Source of the DNA: Amycolatopsis sp. FBCC-B4732
Lineage (GTDB): Bacteria; Actinomycetota; Actinomycetes; Mycobacteriales; Pseudonocardiaceae
NCBI RefSeq assembly: GCF_023008405.1
Contig: NZ_CP095376.1
Coordinates: 7,916,501 to 7,980,500, forward strand
Length of the DNA: 64,000 bases
Reading direction: 5' to 3'
Shown: positions 8,845 through 20,932 of the stretch, piece after piece
Numbering within the stretch: position 1 is the stretch's first letter
Layout of the letters: the number at the start of each line of letters is the position of its first letter
The notes under the pieces: model-generated
Seen by the model: only the letters and a program-made list of their open reading frames with translations
The model's database searches: none
Told to the model about the DNA's origin: nothing
Translations under genes and position numbers: made by a program

Positions 8845-9459
8845 ATGACGACCACGAACAGCAAACGCGCCGGGCTCACGATGCTCCTCCGCGACGTCGC
8901 GCTCCCGATGGCCCTGTACTACGTCCTGCGTTCCTTCGGCGTCGACGCGTTGTGGGCGCTGCTGGTCGGTGCGGTGCCACCAGTGCTGCGCACCGGGTAC
9001 GTCCTGGCCCGGCACCGGCGGATCGACCCGGTCAGCGCGTTCGTGCTGACCGTGCTGCTGATCAACTGCGCGGTGGCGGTGTTCTCCGGTGACGCCCGGC
9101 TGCTGCTCGTCCGCAGCGCGTGGATCACGCTGCCGCTCGGCGTGGCGCTGCTGGGGAGCCTGCTCGTCGGGCGGCGCCCGCTGCTGTTCCGGGTCGCCTG
9201 CACCTTCCGGCCCGAGCGCGCCGGCGAGCTCGAACAGCTGTGGGGCCGCTCCTCCGCGTTCCGGCAGCGGTGGCGTTCGGCGACGCTGTGGTGGGGCGCC
9301 GGGTGCGTCCTGCTGGCCTGCGCCGTCGTCGTGATGGCGTTCACGCTGCCGGTGGACGTCGTGCCGTTCCTCGAGACCGCGCTGACCGTCGTGGCCGTGG
9401 TGCTCGGGGTGAAGTTCACGAGGCAGCGGATGGGCGTCAACCGGACGGTGAACGCGTAA
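8845..9459 (+). CDS. VC0807-type integral membrane protein
   Basis: 204 residues from ATG 8845 with five or six membrane segments beginning LPMALYYVLRSFGVDALWALL and including ARHRRIDPVSAFVLTVLL, the arrangement of the VC0807 family found widely in actinobacteria. Function is unknown. The 3' end overlaps the convergent GT-C-like gene by 23 bp (9437-9459), so the two stop regions share sequence. It may be read through from dprE1-dprE2. Confidence 0.7.
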   Translation: MTTTNSKRAGLTMLLRDVALPMALYYVLRSFGVDALWALLVGAVPPVLRTGYVLARHRRIDPVSAFVLTVLLINCAVAVFSGDARLLLVRSAWITLPLGVALLGSLLVGRRPLLFRVACTFRPERAGELEQLWGRSSAFRQRWRSATLWWGAGCVLLACAVVVMAFTLPVDVVPFLETALTVVAVVLGVKFTRQRMGVNRTVNA

Positions 9460-10972
9460 GCGCCACCGCGTGGGCGGGCACCAGGTACAGGTTCTGGCTG
9501 CCCACCCACGGCGAGTCGATCCGCCAGCTCGCCAGCGCGGCCGGCGGGGGCGCGCGGCGGGTCGTGGCCAGGACCAGGTCCGGGCTGATCGGCGCGACGC
9601 TGTGGTCGAAGTTGTGGAAGTTGGCTTCCAGCAGCGCCCGCCCGACCTCGCCGCTGCGGCGCTTCGTCTCGGTGATCGCCGGGTCGACCGCGCCGCGGTC
9701 GGAGAACTCGTCGACGAGCTCGCAGTCGCACGCGTAGGCCAGCGCGCCCACCTCGCCCGCGGTCTCCACCTTGCGGCCGTGCGCGATCGCCGCGAGCTCC
9801 TGGCCGATCTCGCGGTACTCCGTCGTCGACGCGTGGTTGCTGGTGATGGGCGCGAACTGGCGCGGCAGGCCCGGCACCGCGTACACCGCGACGCCGGCCG
9901 CGACCACCGCGGCGGCGGCCGTCCACGTCCCGCGGCGCACGTGCTCCGGCACCGCTGAGGCGACGGCGGCCAGGAAGACGGTCGCGCCGATGATGCTGGG
10001 CGCGTAGTACCAGTGGTACGGCGGAACGCCCAGCCGGCTGTACGCGACGTAGTGCAGCGCTCCCGCGACGGCGAGCGCGGCGAACGGCGTCAGCCGGCGG
10101 GCGGTCCGGGAGCCGCGGCGGTACAGGACGATCCAGCCGGCCCCGGCCGCCGCGGCGAGCAGCAGCGGCAGGAACGACAGCGCGGCCGCCGCCGGGAAGT
10201 TGCGCAAGTAGAGCAGCGGGCCGTTCGTGAAGCTGAACGGTCCCCACGACTGCTGGCTGATCTTGATGACGAGCGTGTCCGGCACGGCCGAGCCGAGCAC
10301 GAGCCAGCTGAAGCCGAACCACGGGAGCATCACGGCGAGCGCCGAGAACGTCGTGCGCCAGATGCCCACCCAGAAGTCGCGGCGGGCGGCGAACAGCACC
10401 GCCGCGATCAGCAGCAGGTCGATCCGGACGAGCGCGAGCAGTCCGATCACGACGCCCAGCCGTCCCGCGTGGCGCTCGCCGGCGTGGACGAGGGCCCAGA
10501 CGACGCCGGTGGCGCCGAGCGCGACCTCCAGCCCGATCGACGACAGCAGCAGCGGGTTGACCAGCAGCAACGCGAAGGTCAGCGGCGCGAACGCGGGCGG
10601 CAGCCCGGTGCGCTCGCCGAGCCGGCGCAGGCCCAGCACGAGCAGGACCTGCGCGACGACGAAGACGATCCCGGCGGCGAGGATGGCGTCGCGGACGACG
10701 AACGTGACCGCGCCGAGGGCCAGGACGTTCAGCGGGGACGTCGCGGTGTTCGCCGTCCCCTGCTCGATCAGGCCCCAGTGCGCGTGGAAGGCGAGGTTCT
10801 TCGCGTAGGACAGCGTGATGTAGGTGTCATCGATCAGGTGGTGGCTGACCAGGGCGAACACGAGGGCCGAAGCCGCGGCGGCGCCCACCGGGAGAGCCCA
10901 CGAACGGGCGACGGGCAGGGCCGCCGGCAGCGCACCGGCGGCCTTCGGGAGTTCTGCGGAGGCGCTTCGCAT
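9437..10972 (-). CDS. Polytopic GT-C-like membrane glycosyltransferase candidate
   Basis: 511 residues from ATG 10972, about 10-11 membrane segments and a soluble C-terminal part from ~385. Just after the first membrane segment is LIDDTYITLSYAKNLAF, with the paired Asp of GT-C enzymes such as AftB and ArnT in the first periplasmic loop. The setting between dprE2 and ubiA fits a decaprenyl-phosphoryl-sugar-dependent transferase of the envelope. In M. tuberculosis the arabinofuranosyltransferase AftB (Rv3805c) sits next to ubiA, so an AftB-like role is possible. A different polyprenyl-phosphate sugar donor cannot be excluded. Confidence 0.6.
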   Translation of the reverse strand: MRSASAELPKAAGALPAALPVARSWALPVGAAAASALVFALVSHHLIDDTYITLSYAKNLAFHAHWGLIEQGTANTATSPLNVLALGAVTFVVRDAILAAGIVFVVAQVLLVLGLRRLGERTGLPPAFAPLTFALLLVNPLLLSSIGLEVALGATGVVWALVHAGERHAGRLGVVIGLLALVRIDLLLIAAVLFAARRDFWVGIWRTTFSALAVMLPWFGFSWLVLGSAVPDTLVIKISQQSWGPFSFTNGPLLYLRNFPAAAALSFLPLLLAAAAGAGWIVLYRRGSRTARRLTPFAALAVAGALHYVAYSRLGVPPYHWYYAPSIIGATVFLAAVASAVPEHVRRGTWTAAAAVVAAGVAVYAVPGLPRQFAPITSNHASTTEYREIGQELAAIAHGRKVETAGEVGALAYACDCELVDEFSDRGAVDPAITETKRRSGEVGRALLEANFHNFDHSVAPISPDLVLATTRRAPPPAALASWRIDSPWVGSQNLYLVPAHAVALTRSPSG

Positions 10973-11050
10973 CCCGAACACCGTACCCCGGCCGTGATAC
11001 TTCCGTGATCTGAGTGGGAGGCCGGTGGCGCAGGCCACATTCCCCGGTGA

Positions 11051-11857
11051 TCAGATGCCGTCGCCGCTCCCCTGGCCTTGGTTGCCGCCTTGGCCTTGGC
11101 CTTGGCCGCCGCGGAAGCCCGGGCGGCCGTCGTGGTTGCCGCCGCCGGGGCCGTTGTACTGGCGGTGGATGCCGGGACGGCCGTCGCGGGGGCCGTGGTG
11201 GCTCGCGGCGGCGATCCCGCCGACGATGCCGCCGCCGACCAGCAGCCCGAGCACGCCGACCGCGACGAGCTGCGTGGCGCGGTGCCCGACGAACCGCCGG
11301 AAGCCCCCGGACTGGCGCGGGGCGGCCTGGGGCGGTCCCCAGGCGCCGTAGGACTGGCCGGGACCGGGCTGGGAGAGCTGAGGGGTGGGCGGCGCCTGCT
11401 GGGTGGATCCGGCGGGCGGAGCCTGCTGGCCGAGAACCGCGGTCTGGTCAGCCGCGGGGGCTTGCGGGCCGGGCGCCGGGGCTGCGGCGGCGGGCTGGGC
11501 CGGCGCCGTGCCGCCAACGGCCGCCGGTACCTGTGCGGTGCCGCCAACGGCTGCCGGGGTCGCAGGCTGGCCGGGCGCCGGAGCAGCGGGCGGGACCGGC
11601 GCCGTGCCGCCAACGGCCGCCGGAGCGGCGGACGGTACCTGTGCGGTCCCGCCATCGGCTGCCGGGGGCGCGGGCTGACCGGACGCCGGAGCGGCGGGCG
11701 GGACCGGCGCCGCGCCACCTTCGGCCGCTGGGGGCTCGCTGGGTGCGGCCGGGGTCGTCGTCGTGGGCTGGTCGGCCGCCGCCGGGGTCGTCGGCTGCTC
11801 GACGGTGGGCTGGTCGGCTCCCTGCGGGGCCTTCTCCTCGCGCGGCTGGTCGTTCAT
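11051..11857 (-). CDS. Pro/Ala-rich membrane-anchored protein with Gly-rich tail
   Basis: 268 residues from ATG 11857. Residues 1-175 are a Pro/Ala/Gln/Thr-rich disordered region with an internal ~36-residue repeat built around GGTA(P/Q)VP. A single membrane segment follows (~190-212, LVAVGVLGLLVGGGIVGGIAA), then an exported His/Arg/Gly/Gln-rich tail (~55 residues). No family recognised. The build, with a cytosolic PA-rich arm, one membrane pass and a short basic tail, is common in actinobacterial envelope proteins. It lies between the GT-C-like gene and ubiA on the same strand. Confidence 0.6.
   Translation of the reverse strand: MNDQPREEKAPQGADQPTVEQPTTPAAADQPTTTTPAAPSEPPAAEGGAAPVPPAAPASGQPAPPAADGGTAQVPSAAPAAVGGTAPVPPAAPAPGQPATPAAVGGTAQVPAAVGGTAPAQPAAAAPAPGPQAPAADQTAVLGQQAPPAGSTQQAPPTPQLSQPGPGQSYGAWGPPQAAPRQSGGFRRFVGHRATQLVAVGVLGLLVGGGIVGGIAAASHHGPRDGRPGIHRQYNGPGGGNHDGRPGFRGGQGQGQGGNQGQGSGDGI
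11531..11720 (-). repeat. 108-bp imperfect tandem duplication in the Pro/Ala-rich gene
   Basis: A unit beginning CTGTGCGGTGCCGCC at 11531 recurs as CTGTGCGGTCCCGCC at 11639, exactly 108 bp (36 codons) later. The match continues with a few substitutions to about 11720. The period is a multiple of three, so the frame is kept. Confidence 0.7.
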
Positions 11858-11967
11858 CGTCGCTCCTGTGGTCACGGGGACGGGCGCAGTGCCCGCCCCC
11901 ACCACCTCAGGGTGCGCCGGTCAGCTGTGCGTCAGCTGAAACGAACCTGTCGATCCGCCATGAGAAG

Positions 11968-12929
11968 TCACAGGTAGAACGCCAGGAACAGCGTGATCAC
12001 CCAGGTCGCGCCGAGTACCTGCAGGATGCGGTCCTTGAGCGCGATCTCCTCGGGCTCGCCCGCGATGCCGCCGTCGACGTCCACCGCGTACCGCAGCACC
12101 GCCACCACGAACGGGACCATCGAGATCAGCGCCCACACCGAGTTGTGCTCGGTCTGGCGGATCTCGAACGCCCACAGGCAGTACGACATGATCAGGATCG
12201 CCGCCGACGTCGCCCAGACGAACCGCAGGTAGCTGGCCGAATACTTCTTCAGCGACGAGCGGATCTTCGCGCCCGTGCGCTCGAACAGCATGATCTCCGC
12301 GTAGCGCTTGCCCGCGACCATGAACAGCGAGCCGAACGCCGTGACCAGCAGGAACCACTGGGACAGCGCGATGCCGCCCGCCACACCACCGGCGATCGAG
12401 CGCATCAGGAAGCCCGAGCCGACGATGGCCAGGTCGACCACCGGCTGGTGCTTGAGGCCGAAGCAGTAGCCGAGCTGGACGGCTTCGTAGACCGCCAGCA
12501 CGACCGCCAGCTGCCAGCTCGCGAAGAACGACACGCCGAGGCCGGCCAGGAAGAACACGACCGCGGCCCCGTACGCGACGGGGACCGGCACGAGGCCGGC
12601 CGCGATCGGCCGGTTGCGCTTGGTCGGGTGGGCCCGGTCGGCCTCGACGTCGATGGCGTCGTTGATCAGGTAGACCGAGCTCGCCGTCAGGGAGAAGGCC
12701 ACGAAGGCGATGAGCGCGTCGATCAGGAGACCGGTGCGGTCGGTCGACTTCGAGAACGCGAAGAACGGGGCCGCGAAGACCAGGACGTTCTTCACCCACT
12801 GGCGCGGCCGCGCCGTCTTGATGACGCCGCCGACCAGGCCGAACCGGCCGCGTGCCGCGGGCACCGGAGTCTCCACGGCCTCAGGGTTCACGGCCGTTTC
12901 GTCGCTGGGGCGCTGCTCGGTCGTTTCGC

Positions 12930-12933
<4 letters not shown>
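11968..12933 (-). CDS. ubiA: Decaprenyl-phosphate phosphoribosyltransferase (UbiA family)
   Basis: 321 residues, about eight or nine membrane segments after a polar N-terminus of ~35. The UbiA prenyltransferase signature NDAIDVEADR (~91-100) gives the Asp pair that binds Mg-PRPP, and a second Asp site lies in YCFGLKHQPVVDL. The Rv3806c orthologue transfers 5-phosphoribose from PRPP to decaprenyl phosphate, the committed step to decaprenyl-phosphoryl-arabinose. The stop of the PAP2 gene overlaps its start by 4 bp. Orthology rests on the motif plus the conserved PAP2-glf neighbours. Confidence 0.92.
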
Positions 12934-16753
<3,820 letters not shown>

Positions 16754-16756
16754 AAC

Positions 16757-16796
16757 GCCCTCGTGGCCGCGGCCCCCCAGCCGCGGCCACGAGGGC
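16757..16796. terminator. GC-rich 16-bp hairpin between convergent genes
   Basis: Perfect inverted repeat: GCCCTCGTGGCCGCGG at 16757-16772 and its complement at 16781-16796, loop CCCCCCAG. No T-tract follows on either side. It starts 4 bp after the DUF6541 stop and faces the convergent LLM gene, so a bidirectional actinobacterial terminator is likely. Confidence 0.75.
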
Positions 16797-16891
16797 CCCC
16801 GAACCCCCGGGGTGATCTCGGACGTCTGCAAACAAGGACGCCTGAGGGGCGGCAATCGGTTTCCCGATCACCCGGAAGTCACCCGGACGGC

Positions 16892-17773
16892 CTAGTGCAG
16901 CTCGGGCAGGACGTCGCTCGCCACCTGCTCCAGCACGGCCTCGCGGCCCTCGTACGGGGTCGACGAGCGCGGCCAGTGCGAGATCACGTCGGTGAAGCCC
17001 AGCTCGCCCGCGCGGCCCACCGCGTCGCGGAACGCCTCCACGCTGCTCAGCGAGAACACCGGGGACGAGTCCAGGCTCAGGTGCCGCTGGATGCTCGCCC
17101 GGTCGCGGCCCACCGCGTCCAAGCGCCGGTCGAAGAGCTCGGTGAGTTCCTTGATGCCCGCCCACCACTCGTCGACCGTCGCGCCGCCCTTGCCCGTCGT
17201 CACCCAGCCGGCGCCGAAGCGGGCCGCCAGCGTCATCGTGCGCGGGCCGTTCGCCGCCACCACGAAGGGGAGGCGGGGGCGCTGGACCGGGCCCGGCAGG
17301 TTGCGGGCCTCGCGGGCGCGGTAGTACTCGCCGTCGAAGTCGAACTTGTCGGTCATGAGCAGCCCGTCGAGCGCTTCGACGAACTCGGTGAAGCGGTCCG
17401 CGCGCTGCTTCGTGGTCAGCTCGGGGGCGCCGAGGACCGCGCCGTCGTAGTGCAGGTGGTCGACGCCCGCGCCGACGCCGAGGACGAACCGGCCGTCGGA
17501 GACGTCGTCGAGGGTGATCAGTTCGCGGGTGAACGGCACGGGGTGCCGGGCGACCGGCGACGCCACGAACGTGCCGAGCCGGATGCGGGACGTCACCATC
17601 GCCGCCGCGGTCAGGGTCGGGACCGCGGCGAACCACGGGCCGTCGACCAGGTTGCGCCAGCCCAGGTGGTCGTACGTCCACGCGTGGTCGAAGCCGTACT
17701 CCTCGGCCGCGCGCCACTTCGGCTCGGCGGCCCACCAACGATCTTCCGGAAGAATGACGATGCCTACTCGCAC
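16892..17773 (-). CDS. LLM-class (luciferase-like, probably F420-dependent) oxidoreductase
   Basis: 293 residues from GTG 17773 (VRVGIVILPED). TIM-barrel flavin/F420 family: an N-terminal strand ends in GIVILPED, then HAWTYDHLGWRN, RIRLGTFV, ITLDDVSDGRFVLGVGAG and PFVVAANGPRTMTLAARFGAGW, all typical bacterial luciferase-like positions. Substrate cannot be read from sequence. It lies between the cell-wall genes and the HAD gene and need not belong to that pathway. The long frame upstream of 17773 is unlike the family, so it was rejected. Confidence 0.8.
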   Translation of the reverse strand: MRVGIVILPEDRWWAAEPKWRAAEEYGFDHAWTYDHLGWRNLVDGPWFAAVPTLTAAAMVTSRIRLGTFVASPVARHPVPFTRELITLDDVSDGRFVLGVGAGVDHLHYDGAVLGAPELTTKQRADRFTEFVEALDGLLMTDKFDFDGEYYRAREARNLPGPVQRPRLPFVVAANGPRTMTLAARFGAGWVTTGKGGATVDEWWAGIKELTELFDRRLDAVGRDRASIQRHLSLDSSPVFSLSSVEAFRDAVGRAGELGFTDVISHWPRSSTPYEGREAVLEQVASDVLPELH

Positions 17774-17910
17774 AGTTCCGAAAAGTAACAGTGAAGCGAA
17801 GCTTCCCCATTGAGGGTGGCGGTGGGGAGGAAGGCGGAGGCTAGCGGTAACCACCGACAGTCGCACGGACGGGCGGGGCCCCACCCGAACGTGTCAGGGA
17901 CAATGGCGGG

Positions 17911-18726
17911 GTGGAGAGACCCCAGTTGATCGCGTCCGACGTCGACGGCACCCTGCTCGGCCCCTCCGAAACGCTCAGCGCCCGCACCATCGCGACCGTC
18001 CGGCGGGCGATCGAGGCGGGCGTGCCGTTCGTGCTGGCCAGCGGCCGGCCGCCGCGGTGGATCGCCCCGGTCGCGAAGCCGCTCGAGCTGACCGGCTACG
18101 CCGTGTGCGCGAACGGCGCCGTGCTCTACGACTGCGGCCGCGAGGAGATCCTCGAGGTGCACGGCCTGCTCGCGCCCACGCTGCTGCACGACATCGCGCA
18201 CGCCCTCGACAAGGCGCTGCCCGGCTGCCGGCTGGCGAGCGAGCGCGTCGCCACCGGCGCGGTCGACCACGACATGCGCAACTTCGTGATCGAGCCGGAC
18301 TACCACAACCCGTGGGGCGACGGTGAGGGCCGGACCGCGCCGCGGGCCGAGGTGCTCGGGCACCCGGCGATCAAGCTGCTGGTCAGCCACCGCGGGATGG
18401 CGTCCGAGGAGATGGCCGACGCGGTGAACGCGCTGTTCGACCGCGAGGTCGACGTCACGTACTCGTCGTCCGGCGGCCTGGTCGAGCTGTCGGCGCACGG
18501 CATCACGAAGGCGACCGGGCTGGCCGACCTCGCGCGCCGCCTGGACGTCGACCCGGAGCGGGTGATCGCGTTCGGCGACATGCCGAACGACGTCGAGATG
18601 CTGCGCTGGGCCGGCCACGGCGTCGCGATGGAGAACGGGCACCCGCAGGTGCTCGCGGTGGCCGACGAGGTCACCGGCCCGGCCGGCGAAGACGGCGTCG
18701 CGCAGGTGCTCGAGCGCTGGTTCTGA
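17911..18726 (+). CDS. HAD-superfamily phosphatase (Cof type)
   Basis: 271 residues from GTG 17911. Motif I is DVDGT with nucleophile Asp10 and Asp12, motif II ASGRPPRW, motif III Lys in a GITKATGLADL context, motif IV GDMPNDVEML. A cap domain (C2, Cof-like) lies at ~80-185. Such enzymes dephosphorylate sugar phosphates or nucleotides; the substrate is unknown. The Rv3813c homologue also sits between glf and PlsC-type genes, so the link is conserved. Confidence 0.85.
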   Translation: MERPQLIASDVDGTLLGPSETLSARTIATVRRAIEAGVPFVLASGRPPRWIAPVAKPLELTGYAVCANGAVLYDCGREEILEVHGLLAPTLLHDIAHALDKALPGCRLASERVATGAVDHDMRNFVIEPDYHNPWGDGEGRTAPRAEVLGHPAIKLLVSHRGMASEEMADAVNALFDREVDVTYSSSGGLVELSAHGITKATGLADLARRLDVDPERVIAFGDMPNDVEMLRWAGHGVAMENGHPQVLAVADEVTGPAGEDGVAQVLERWF

Positions 18727-18748
18727 CCTGTCTGGCGGAGGCCCGGTG

Positions 18749-19477
18749 TCAGCGGCGGTCGAGCTCGGCCGCTTCGGCCGGGGTAGGTGCCGTGCCGCCC
18801 AGGTGGGCCGGCAGCCACCAGCGTTCCTCGTCGGACGCGGGCTGGTCCGGGTAGTCGGCCTGGGCCCGTTCGAGCAGCGCGCTCATCCGGGTGCGCAGCT
18901 CCTTCGTGACGACGTCCCAGTCGTCGCCCTTGGCGGGGTGCATCGGCTCGCCGATGAGGATCGAGACCGGCACGTGCCGCCGGGTCAGGTCCTTGGGGCG
19001 GCCCTTCGTCCAGAGCCGCTGGGTGCCCCACAGCGCCATCGGCACGACCGGGACGTTCGCCGCCGCGGCCATCCGGACGGCGCCCGACTTGATCTCCTTG
19101 ACGGTGAACGACCGGCTGATCGTCGCCTCCGGGAAGACGCCGACGACCTCGCCGGCCTGCAGCTTTTCGAGCGCCTCGCGGTAGGAGGCGAGGCCGGCGG
19201 AGCGGTCCACCGAGATGTGGTGCATCCCGCGCATCAGCGGCCCGGCGATCTTGTTGTCGAAGATCTCCTTCTTCGCCATGAACCGCGTCAGCCGCTTGGC
19301 CGGGCGCGCGCCGAGGCCGCAGAAGATGAAGTCCAGGTAGCTGACGTGGTTGCACGCGATGACCGCGCCGCCGCGGCGCGGGATGTGCTCCGCGCCCTCG
19401 ACCCGGATGCGGTTGTCGAGCACGCGGAACATCGTCCGGGCCGCGGCGATCACGGGCGGGTACACGAAGTCGGCCAT
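18749..19477 (-). CDS. PlsC-family 1-acylglycerol-3-phosphate acyltransferase
   Basis: 242 residues. Catalytic HX4D motif NHVSYLD (His44, Asp49) and the glycerophosphate-binding motif as FPEATIS, a variant of FPEGTRS, at ~113-119. Further motif VVPMALWGTQR. Membrane-associated lipid acyltransferase; homologues Rv3814c-Rv3816c lie in the same order in mycobacteria. Convergent with the HAD gene, 22-bp gap. The acceptor could be lysophosphatidate or another glycolipid. The Ala in FPEATIS departs from the usual Gly, but this occurs in actinobacterial members. Confidence 0.85.
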   Translation of the reverse strand: MADFVYPPVIAAARTMFRVLDNRIRVEGAEHIPRRGGAVIACNHVSYLDFIFCGLGARPAKRLTRFMAKKEIFDNKIAGPLMRGMHHISVDRSAGLASYREALEKLQAGEVVGVFPEATISRSFTVKEIKSGAVRMAAAANVPVVPMALWGTQRLWTKGRPKDLTRRHVPVSILIGEPMHPAKGDDWDVVTKELRTRMSALLERAQADYPDQPASDEERWWLPAHLGGTAPTPAEAAELDRR

Positions 19478-19486
19478 CGCGCCAGG

Positions 19487-20932
19487 TTACGCGACCGTAG
19501 GTTGCGCGCGGCTGTTCAGCGGTGAAGGACACACGGCCAGCACCACGGCCAGCAGGAGCGTGAACAGCGCTACCGATTGGTGCTTGACGCCCTCGATGCC
19601 GTCGCCCAGCGCCGCGGTCCCGAACTGCGTCAGCGAGACGGCGAGCAGGAACGCCAGCACCACGCCCAGCGGACTCCGTCGCCGCAACCAGGCCCGGACC
19701 AGCACGAACAGCCAGATCGGCGCCAGCGCGAACAGCCCGAGCGGGGCGAGCAGGCCGGTCAGCCACGACACGACCGGCACCCGGTGCTCCTGCGCGTGCG
19801 GCGCGAAGCCGGCGTCCTGGTCGAAGCTGCCGAGGTAGTCCGGCCGGGCGGTCAGCTGGTCGGTGGCAGCCCGGTTCAGGACTTCGAGGGTCCGGCCCGG
19901 GTGGCTCGCGAAGTAGCCGAGGACGTTCGGCCGGCTCATCAGCTCGCGGTAGCGCGGGTAGAGCGGGTCGATCCGGGCCGGGTGCGGATGCCACCAGCCG
20001 TTGCCCGCGTACTGCGCGAACGACGGCGGCAGCCCGAGCGCGGCCAGGTCGGCCCGGGTGTCGTGTTCGCCGTCGACGATGTTGAGGAAGATCGAGTTGA
20101 ACATGTTGATCTCGCGCGAGTCGTCGCCGGGGAACTCGGTGTACGTGCCGTCGGGGGCGAGCGCGGGTTCGACGCTTCGCTGCGCCGAGAGCGTCACGAC
20201 ACCGATGGCGCCGATGACGAGCACGGCGGCCGCCCACCGCTTGACCCCGCGCAGCGTTCCCGGCCGGACCAGCAGCACCGCGAGCGCGAGGATCGGCAGG
20301 ATGATCAGCGTCTGCACCTTGGCGTTGACCGCCAGGACGCCGCCGGCGAAGGTGACCGCCATGCCCGCGTAGCTCCACCAGCCTTCGCGCGCGGTCAGCA
20401 GGAGACCGCCGACGGCGAGCAGCAGGCCGAGGAAGGCCGCGCCCTCACCGAGGATCGCGGCGAAGTACCCGAAGAACGCCGAGTCGGCGACGACCAGCAG
20501 GAGCCCGGCCGCCACGAACAGCCGGACGCGCCGCGCGTAGGGCAGGCCGAGCACGATCGCCGTCACGGCGGCCGCGGCGATGACGCTGCTCAGCAGGCCC
20601 AGCACGACCAGGCTCAGCGTCCCGTGCAGGCCGGTCAGCCGGCCGATCCGGACGGCCAGCTCCGCGAGCCAGCTCTGCGTCAGCAGGTACGTCGGCCGGC
20701 ACGGCGGCGTCCCCGGCGCGGGCGTGTAGGCGAGGTGGACGAACGGCTCGGGCAGGCCCTTCCAGGTGATCCCGGCGCCGCAGAGCACGCGGCCGCCGTC
20801 GCCGTTGTTGGACATCGCGACCGGCCTCGGCACCAGGAACCGCAGCACGAACAGGGCGAGCGACGCGCCGAACACCCCGATCCCGAGCCGCGCTTCGGCG
20901 GGCAGCCGCCGCTCCGGTGCCTCGAGCTTCAC
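19487..20932 (-). CDS. Polytopic membrane protein, unknown function
   Basis: 481 residues from GTG 20932, which overlaps the stop of the upstream gene as GTGA. About 9-10 membrane segments. The first external loop contains MSNNGDGGRVLCGAGITW, and a second loop has REINMFNSIFLNIVDGEHDTRADLAALGLP followed by WWHPHPARIDPLYPRY. These patterns resemble actinobacterial GT-C-like envelope proteins, but I cannot name a family. Coupled translation with the AftB-like gene suggests the two products act together. The 9-bp spacing to plsC puts all three genes in one minus-strand unit. Confidence 0.65.
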   Translation of the reverse strand: MKLEAPERRLPAEARLGIGVFGASLALFVLRFLVPRPVAMSNNGDGGRVLCGAGITWKGLPEPFVHLAYTPAPGTPPCRPTYLLTQSWLAELAVRIGRLTGLHGTLSLVVLGLLSSVIAAAAVTAIVLGLPYARRVRLFVAAGLLLVVADSAFFGYFAAILGEGAAFLGLLLAVGGLLLTAREGWWSYAGMAVTFAGGVLAVNAKVQTLIILPILALAVLLVRPGTLRGVKRWAAAVLVIGAIGVVTLSAQRSVEPALAPDGTYTEFPGDDSREINMFNSIFLNIVDGEHDTRADLAALGLPPSFAQYAGNGWWHPHPARIDPLYPRYRELMSRPNVLGYFASHPGRTLEVLNRAATDQLTARPDYLGSFDQDAGFAPHAQEHRVPVVSWLTGLLAPLGLFALAPIWLFVLVRAWLRRRSPLGVVLAFLLAVSLTQFGTAALGDGIEGVKHQSVALFTLLLAVVLAVCPSPLNSRAQPTVA

